From NCBI GenBank assembly GCA_024235835.1, contig JACKLQ010000004.1, forward strand, positions 62,001 to 126,000: a DNA stretch of 64,000 bases, in the 5' to 3' direction. The notes beneath the pieces are model-generated. The model saw nothing but the letters and a program-made list of their open reading frames with translations. It did no database searches and was not told the origin of the DNA. The position numbers and the translations under genes are program-made. This DNA comes from Thiobacillus sp. GTDB lineage: Bacteria; Pseudomonadota; Gammaproteobacteria; Burkholderiales; Thiobacillaceae. Below, piece by piece: positions 59,767-64,000 of this stretch (the stretch's first letter is position 1; every line of letters begins with the position of its first letter).

Positions 59767-59976
59767 ATGGGAGGCTGCCATGACCTCTCAGACCGCTACT
59801 GGCCGATTCGTGTAGCCTTCGATGCCTACTTACATGGCGAGGCAAGGCTGATGGATGTAAATCCTGAAGTGCGCAGTGCAGCAAAGCGAATCTTTGATTG
59901 GCTTGACGCACCCCGCCGCATTGCCGGCTCCCAGACAGACAAAAGCAAACCGAGACGTCAGCGTAGTCCTCAGTAA
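59767..59976 (+). CDS. Doubtful small gene between the heme-copper-fold gene and nirN
   Basis: An open frame of 69 codons with MGGCHDLSDRYWPIRVAFDAYL and LMDVNPEVRSAAKRIFDWLD looks partly protein-like but has no recognised family. The better ribosome-binding site (GGGAGG at about 59769) points to ATG 59780 in another frame, which stops after 11 codons. That suggests either a leftover gene with a frameshift or a chance frame. The stretch 59743-59999 holds nothing else I can support. Confidence 0.28.
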   Translation: MGGCHDLSDRYWPIRVAFDAYLHGEARLMDVNPEVRSAAKRIFDWLDAPRRIAGSQTDKSKPRRQRSPQ

Positions 59977-59999
59977 CGAGTCACTGAGGCTTGCATATT

Positions 60000-61712
60000 T
60001 CAGTGGCTCGTCCCCGCCGACAGCCGGGTCTTGTTCCACACGTTGTACTTGCCCACCGGGCGCTTCATGGGCAGGCGCTTGATCTCCTTGAAGGTCTTGG
60101 CGTCGTAGACGATCACGGCACCGTCCATCTCCCACAGGGACACCAGAGCGTACTTGCCGTAGCGGTCGAACTCCACGTGGGTGGCGGTCTTGCCCGGTTC
60201 CGGCTTCAGGTCCGCCACCACTTCCAGGGTGCGCTTGTCGATGACGTGCATGACCTCCCGGTTCTTGCCGAAGAACACGTCGGCCCAGGCGTAGGGGGTG
60301 TTCTCGTGGCTGCGCAGGAAGAAGCCGGGGCCCTTGGTGGGGATGATCTTGAGGGTTTTCCACGTCTTCATGTCGATGACCTGGATGTGGCCGTCCTTCA
60401 GGTTGGGTGAGGCCATGACCGGGTGGACCACGCCCTTTTCATCGGTCCAGTCCCAGGTGATGCCGGAGCCCAGGTGGGGCATGCCGGGAATATCCAGGTC
60501 GGCGATCTTGCGGCCCGCGCCCAGGTGGACGACCTCGCCCTTGGGGTTGTCCCGGGAGGCGCCCATGAGGTACTTGTAGTCCTGGTCGAAGAAGAAGTCG
60601 TCCAGGATCTGGTCCGTGGCGATCTGCCGCACCGGCAGGGGGCCCGGCTCGGGGATGGCCTCCTTGAGCTGGTAGTCGTGCACCAGGCCTTTGTAGACAG
60701 GCCGGCCGTCGTAGGGAATCTCCCACACCTCCGGAATGTCCTTGAGGGCCGCGATGAAGCTGGCGCGGGGCCGTGCGTCATACACGGCGGATACCCGGGA
60801 GCTTTTTCCATTGGCCGCCACCACGGGAATCACCTTCACCAGGGACAGGTCCTTGCCGCTGAGGGCCACCAGGGTGTGGGGCAGGTAGTTGGCCACCATG
60901 ACGTACCGGCCGTCGCTGGACACGGCCACGTTGCGGGTGTTGATGCCGGCGCGGATCTCCGCCACCACCTTCAGGTTCCACAGGTCGTACTTGGTGATCC
61001 AGCCGTCCCGGCTGGCCCAGTAGACGAAGCGGCCGTCCGACGTGAACTTGGGTCCGCCGTGCAGGGCGTAGCGGGTCTGGAAGCGGTGGAAGGGCTCCAT
61101 GACATCGCCGTCCAGCACGCTGATGTGGTGGTCGCCATGCTCCACCACCAGGGTGACGTTGGTGGGGTCCGCCTTGAACACGGGCTTGGCGGGCAGGCCC
61201 ACGTTCTCCGCGTTGACGATGTGGGAGGCCTTGATGTCGTCGGCATCCCACTTGGGCGGAATCTTGTTGGGGGTATAGATCCAGGCGGCCAGGGCCTGAA
61301 TCTCCTCCGGCTTGAGGATGTCCTTGAAGCCCGGCATCTGGGTGGCAGGCAAGCCCTCGGCGATGGCCTTCGCCGCCATGGGTTTCTTCAACCGCGCCAG
61401 GGATTCCGGCAGCAGGGTGGGCCCCATGCCCCCCAGGCGGTTGGGGGCGTGGCAGGAGAGGCAATGGGTTTCGTAGAGCTTCTCGGGGTCGGGGTCGGGG
61501 TCGGGGGCGGCCTGGGCGGGGCTGATGATAGCCAGACAAAGGGCCGCCATCATTGCCCAAGAGCTTGCCAAGTGCGCCTTTCCCCTTTGCAATAGGGGGA
61601 ATGAGGGGGATTTGACGGGGTGATTCTTGGCAAACGCCGCTGGAATCCCCCCTAGCCCCCCTTTAAAAAAGGGGGGGATGAAAGCGTGACTGTTCAGGAC
61701 ATCGGGGTTCAT
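60000..61712 (-). CDS. nirN: Cytochrome c plus heme d1 domain protein NirN-type (d1 heme maturation)
   Basis: Up to 570 residues from ATG 61712, which overlaps the nirJ stop (ATGA). An N-terminal cytochrome c domain has CLSCHAPNRLGGMGPTLLPE and PATQMPGF for the axial Met. An eight-bladed d1-binding propeller follows (VVEHGDHHISVLDGD, RYALHGGPKFTSDGR, NTRNVAVSSDGRYV). NirN oxidises dihydro-d1 to heme d1 in the periplasm. The GGMGP motif and nirJ neighbour favour NirN over the nitrite reductase NirS. The first ~60 residues run through a repeat (61577-61679) before the signal peptide (MAALCLAIISPAQA); TTG starts nearer the signal are possible. Confidence 0.88.
   Translation of the reverse strand: MNPDVLNSHAFIPPFFKGGLGGIPAAFAKNHPVKSPSFPLLQRGKAHLASSWAMMAALCLAIISPAQAAPDPDPDPEKLYETHCLSCHAPNRLGGMGPTLLPESLARLKKPMAAKAIAEGLPATQMPGFKDILKPEEIQALAAWIYTPNKIPPKWDADDIKASHIVNAENVGLPAKPVFKADPTNVTLVVEHGDHHISVLDGDVMEPFHRFQTRYALHGGPKFTSDGRFVYWASRDGWITKYDLWNLKVVAEIRAGINTRNVAVSSDGRYVMVANYLPHTLVALSGKDLSLVKVIPVVAANGKSSRVSAVYDARPRASFIAALKDIPEVWEIPYDGRPVYKGLVHDYQLKEAIPEPGPLPVRQIATDQILDDFFFDQDYKYLMGASRDNPKGEVVHLGAGRKIADLDIPGMPHLGSGITWDWTDEKGVVHPVMASPNLKDGHIQVIDMKTWKTLKIIPTKGPGFFLRSHENTPYAWADVFFGKNREVMHVIDKRTLEVVADLKPEPGKTATHVEFDRYGKYALVSLWEMDGAVIVYDAKTFKEIKRLPMKRPVGKYNVWNKTRLSAGTSH
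61577..61679. repeat. MITE-like inverted repeat (type 1) inside the nirN 5' coding region
   Basis: About 103 bp. The left arm TTTCCCCTTTGC...GGGGGATTT (61579-61613) is an inverted version of the right arm AATCCCCCCTAGCC...GGGGGGG (61643-61677). The spacer end CGCCGCTGGAATCCCC matches the pbpC copy at 4285-4388. Relative to the gene the element runs in the opposite direction to the pbpC copy. Confidence 0.8.
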
Positions 61713-62962
61713 GCGCAGGACTCCATGCATAGGGGTTGGGTGACGCCCACTTCCTCGTCCGCCAGATAGCAGCCCGGGTCTTCCGCCCAGAAGTCGCCGG
61801 TGGTCTGCCAGGCCCGCACCCGGGTGTTGCCGTTGCAGATGGCCAGGTGGCGGCATTGGGCGCAGCGGCCGCCCACGGGGCGGGGGGACTGCTTCAGGCC
61901 GGCCATGAGGGGGTCGGAGGTGTCGGCCCAGATTTCGCCGAAGGGGCGCTGGCGCACGTTGCCCAGGGGGTAGTTCCACCACATGGTGTCCGGGTGCACG
62001 TCGCCGATGTTGTCGATGTTGGCCACGTTCACGCCGCTGGCGTTGCCGCCCCACTGCACCAGCTTGCCCCGTATGTGCTCGTATTGCTCGGGGAAGCGGG
62101 AGGCCACCCAGTGCAGCAGGTAGACGCCGTCCGCGTCGTTGTTGCCGGTAACGAATTCCCTGGGCCGGCCCGCCTGCACGTGGCGCCAGCAGCGGTCCAG
62201 CAGCAGGTCCATGGCGGCGCGGGTGGTGCGGAAGTGGGCGTCGTCGATATCCACCACCCCCACGCTCACTGGAGTTCGCTGCCCCCCGAGGGGGTGCGCG
62301 TCCGGCTTGAGGCGGCTCGGCGCCAGACGCGCCCTGTTCTTGTTGCCCCGCCCGGCATAGTTCAGGTGGGACAGGTAGAACTTGTCGATGGACTCCGCTT
62401 CCATCAAATCCAGCAGGGCCGGGAAGTCGTGGGCGTTTTCCTGGGCGAGGGTGAAGCGGATCCCCACCTTGGCACCCGCCTCCCGGCACAGTCGCACGCC
62501 CTTCAGGGCGGCGTCGAAGGCGCCCTCCTTGCGGCGGAAGCGGTCGTGGGTCTCTTTGATGCCATCCAGGCTGATGCCCACGTAGTCAAAGCCCGTGGCG
62601 GCGATGGCCTGGACGTTCTCTTCGTTCACCAGGGTGCCGTTGCTGGACAGGCCCACGTAGAAGCCCATCTCCTTGGCGCGCCGGCCGATGTCGAAGATGT
62701 CCGGCCGCAGCAGGGGCTCGCCGCCGGAGAGGATGAGCACCGGCACCCGGGCGGCCTTCAGGTCGTCCATGGCACGGAAGACTTCCTCCGTGGACAGCTC
62801 GCCGGGGAAGTCCTTGTCGGCGGAGATGGAGTAGCAGTGCTTGCAGGTGAGGTTGCAGCGCCGCACCAGGTTCCAGATCACCACCGGGCCAGGCGGGTTG
62901 CGATGAGGCCCCACGGGGGTGGGACTGAGGAGTTCCTGCATGAACTGGGTAACGCGAAACAT
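61709..62962 (-). CDS. nirJ: Radical SAM enzyme of heme d1 biosynthesis
   Basis: 417 residues. The iron-sulfur/SAM motif CNLTCKHC lies near residue 36. GGEPLLRPDIF and SNGTL motifs follow. The C-terminal SPASM-like cysteines are in CAQCRHLAICNGN and later GCYL and CMESC. It removes propionate side chains during heme d1 formation. A Pro/Gly/His-rich stretch (ARLAPSRLKPDAHPLGG..., about residues 210-235) sits where other NirJ proteins continue directly from NYAGRGNKNR to the AHFRTTRAAM region. It is encoded by a palindromic repeat at 62265-62335. The reading frame is intact. Confidence 0.92.
   Translation of the reverse strand: MFRVTQFMQELLSPTPVGPHRNPPGPVVIWNLVRRCNLTCKHCYSISADKDFPGELSTEEVFRAMDDLKAARVPVLILSGGEPLLRPDIFDIGRRAKEMGFYVGLSSNGTLVNEENVQAIAATGFDYVGISLDGIKETHDRFRRKEGAFDAALKGVRLCREAGAKVGIRFTLAQENAHDFPALLDLMEAESIDKFYLSHLNYAGRGNKNRARLAPSRLKPDAHPLGGQRTPVSVGVVDIDDAHFRTTRAAMDLLLDRCWRHVQAGRPREFVTGNNDADGVYLLHWVASRFPEQYEHIRGKLVQWGGNASGVNVANIDNIGDVHPDTMWWNYPLGNVRQRPFGEIWADTSDPLMAGLKQSPRPVGGRCAQCRHLAICNGNTRVRAWQTTGDFWAEDPGCYLADEEVGVTQPLCMESCA
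62265..62335. repeat. GC-rich palindromic repeat inside nirJ
   Basis: Contains TTCGCTGCCCCCCGAGGGGGTGCGCG and further paired arms (GGCGGCTCGGCGCC). This form, starting CTCACT-GGTTCGCTGCCCCCC, is a common intergenic palindrome in Burkholderiales-like genomes. Here it is translated in frame. Confidence 0.68.
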
Positions 62963-63007
62963 GGACTACCTCCAATATCCGTCATGTCGGAGCTGATCCG
63001 GCATCCA

Positions 63008-63046
63008 GGCCAAGACCTGGATTCCCGCCTGCGCGGGAATGACGCG
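63008..63046. repeat. Short palindromic repeat ATTCCCGCCTGCGCGGGAAT in the nirJ-nirH gap
   Basis: The core at 63021-63040 (ATTCCCGCC-TG-CGCGGGAAT) with flanking AGACCTGG and GACGC resembles the dRS3-like repeats seen in Neisseria and other betaproteobacteria. It lies in the 106-bp gap between nirH and nirJ, the only real intergenic space inside the visible nir cluster. Confidence 0.7.
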
Positions 63047-63068
63047 AATGCAAAATCTACTCATCCGT

Positions 63069-63563
63069 TCATCCTCCTATGCGCAGGCCGGTCTTTTTCA
63101 GGATGCGGCTGCTGTAGAGGATGTCGTGGTGATGGCAGGCCTTGCCCAGGGCCTGGCTTATCTCGGCCACATAGCCGAGCACTTCCTGGCGATCGTGGCC
63201 ATGGACCATGGCGAACAGGTTGAAGGGCCACTGGGGCAGGCAGCGTGGACGGCGGTAGCAGTGGCTGACGAAGTCCAGACGACCGACGCGCTCGCCCAGC
63301 TCGTCCACCAGGGCATCGTCAACATCCCACACGGTCATGCCATTGGCCTTGTAACCCAGGGCATAGTGGTTGGGCACGGCGCCGATGCGGCGGATGGCCC
63401 TGGTGGCCACCATGGCCCGCAGCCGTTCCATGAGCTCTGTCGCCGTGATGCCCAGCTGTACGGCCACGGCCTGGTAAGGTTCCGGAACCAGGGGCAGCCC
63501 CGCCTGGGTGGCCTGGATGATGCGCTGGTCCAGGTCGTCGATGGCGAATTCCATCGTGCTCAT
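63069..63563 (-). CDS. nirH: Siroheme decarboxylase subunit, NirH-type (AsnC/Lrp-like)
   Basis: 164 residues from ATG 63563, overlapping the previous gene by four bases. An AsnC/Lrp-like helix-turn-helix region (LDQRIIQATQAGLPLV...) is followed by the ferredoxin-like half with RRIGAVPNHYALGYKANGMTVWDV and HCYRRPRCLPQWPFNLFAMVHG. Part of the complex that decarboxylates siroheme to 12,18-didecarboxysiroheme. The name follows the usual nirGHJ order. Confidence 0.88.
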   Translation of the reverse strand: MSTMEFAIDDLDQRIIQATQAGLPLVPEPYQAVAVQLGITATELMERLRAMVATRAIRRIGAVPNHYALGYKANGMTVWDVDDALVDELGERVGRLDFVSHCYRRPRCLPQWPFNLFAMVHGHDRQEVLGYVAEISQALGKACHHHDILYSSRILKKTGLRIGG

Positions 63564-64000
63564 GCCTTCAGTTTCAGTTCCACGAAATACTCCTGCTCCT
63601 TCGGGAAACGGTAGATGGGATAGCCGGTGATCTTCTCGATGTAACTGAAAGCCGCCTCCACCTTTTCCGGGGACTCGGCGGCCCCCACGAACCACATGTT
63701 CAGGCGGTGTTCGCGGCGGTAGTTGTGGGCGATCTCCGGCTGCTGGTTGACGAACTGGGCAATGCGGTCGAAGTCGGCGTTGGGCACGGACATGGCGGCC
63801 AGCACGTTGGCGCCGCCGAAGCGGTCTGCGTTGTACAGGGGGCCGAAGCGGGTCAGCACCTTGTCCTCCAGCAGTCGCTGGAGGCGGGCGATAAGTTCCC
63901 CCTCCTCAAGGCCCAGATTGCGGGCGGCCACGGCGTAGGGATGCTCGCAGACGGGGAAGCCGCCCTGGAGGCCGTTGATGATGCGGCGGTCCACCTCGTC
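63560..64000 (-). CDS. nirG: Siroheme decarboxylase subunit, NirG-type, N-terminus outside window
   Basis: At least 146 residues, open to the window edge (start lies beyond 64000). It has VDRRIINGLQGGFPVCEHPY, the AsnC-like helix-turn-helix, FGPLYNADRFGGANVLAAM, the HNYRREHRLNMWFVGAA motif with the catalytic-type His/Arg, and the C-terminal YPIYRFPKEQEYFVELKL. It directly precedes the NirH-type gene, with ATGA overlap, as in nirGH of denitrifiers. NirD/L identity cannot be excluded. Confidence 0.85.
   Translation of the reverse strand, partial: DEVDRRIINGLQGGFPVCEHPYAVAARNLGLEEGELIARLQRLLEDKVLTRFGPLYNADRFGGANVLAAMSVPNADFDRIAQFVNQQPEIAHNYRREHRLNMWFVGAAESPEKVEAAFSYIEKITGYPIYRFPKEQEYFVELKLKA

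Noticed and set aside
60000..61712. NirS (nitrite reductase) identity for the cytochrome cd1-like gene
   Set aside because: The RLGGMGP motif in the cytochrome domain and coupling to nirJ fit NirN; the structural reductase is probably outside the window.
1..64000. rRNA, tRNA, tmRNA, riboswitch or transposase
   Set aside because: No recognisable tRNA arms, rRNA segments, known aptamer cores or transposase proteins were seen on either strand; a covariance-model scan would be decisive.

Overview
The window is GC-rich, densely packed bacterial chromosome. The gene content points to a betaproteobacterium that oxidises reduced sulfur and denitrifies. Pointers are the rpsP-rimM-trmD-rplS block, divergent bamE/fur, a flavocytochrome c sulfide dehydrogenase pair (fccAB), YeeE/YedE and TauE-type sulfur transporters, heme d1 biosynthesis genes (nirG/H/J/N), and the palindromic repeat types typical of Rhodocyclales, Nitrosomonadales and Burkholderiales. 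I cannot name a species from sequence alone. I saw no rRNA, tRNA, CRISPR array, transposase or prophage.

Layout. 1-6.9 kb: 3' part of a periplasmic alpha-2-macroglobulin gene coupled to pbpC, then a small unknown gene. 7-15 kb: signalling genes (a diguanylate cyclase; a PstS-like protein, porin and GGDEF/EAL receptor set) around htpG. 15-25 kb: housekeeping (dapB, bamE, fur, recN, nadK, hrcA), a DyP peroxidase, a half-size EamA protein, hemH and fccAB. 25-29.5 kb: an SH3 protein, M48 protease, CHASE2 adenylate cyclase and class II cyclic-nucleotide phosphodiesterase in one apparent operon. 29.6-32.5 kb: an MCE (Mla-like) lipid-transport operon whose ATPase gene is only a degenerate half domain. 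32.6-36 kb: a two-gene YeeE/YedE transporter, an exported SCP2-like protein, DUF2322, coq7 and TauE. 36-37.3 kb: a multiply frameshifted HD-GYP pseudogene. 37.4-47 kb: ribosomal/tRNA-modification genes, ffh, a ccsA-like gene, a second diguanylate cyclase, an S24-like protein, mutL, a Met/Gly/Cys-rich exported protein and transaldolase. 48.4-49.4 kb: a collagen-like exported protein in locally AT-richer DNA. 49.5-57.3 kb: a zinc-uptake block ending in zur, with visible TGCAAC-N3-GTTGCA operators. 57.4-59.7 kb: hemerythrin and an apparently FNR/DNR-controlled operon (36-residue membrane peptide, DUF2249, 12-TM heme-copper-fold protein). 60-64 kb: nirN, nirJ, nirH and a partial nirG.

Main unusual observations: (1) at least four genes (A2M, pbpC, nirJ, nirN) carry GC-rich palindromic repeats translated in frame. 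In pbpC and nirN the same roughly 104-bp MITE-like element sits, in opposite orientations, between a coupled start codon and the membrane or signal segment. (2) The MCE operon has an ATPase-like protein without a Walker A half. (3) Candidate FNR/DNR boxes precede fccAB and the microprotein-DUF2249-membrane protein operon. (4) The zinc cluster joins ZnuA/ZnuB, a porin, DUF3299, an FtsX/LolD-type ABC pair, ZrgA and a ZIP permease, but no ZnuC. Nearly all other long open frames antisense to these genes are GC-driven shadows and are not listed.
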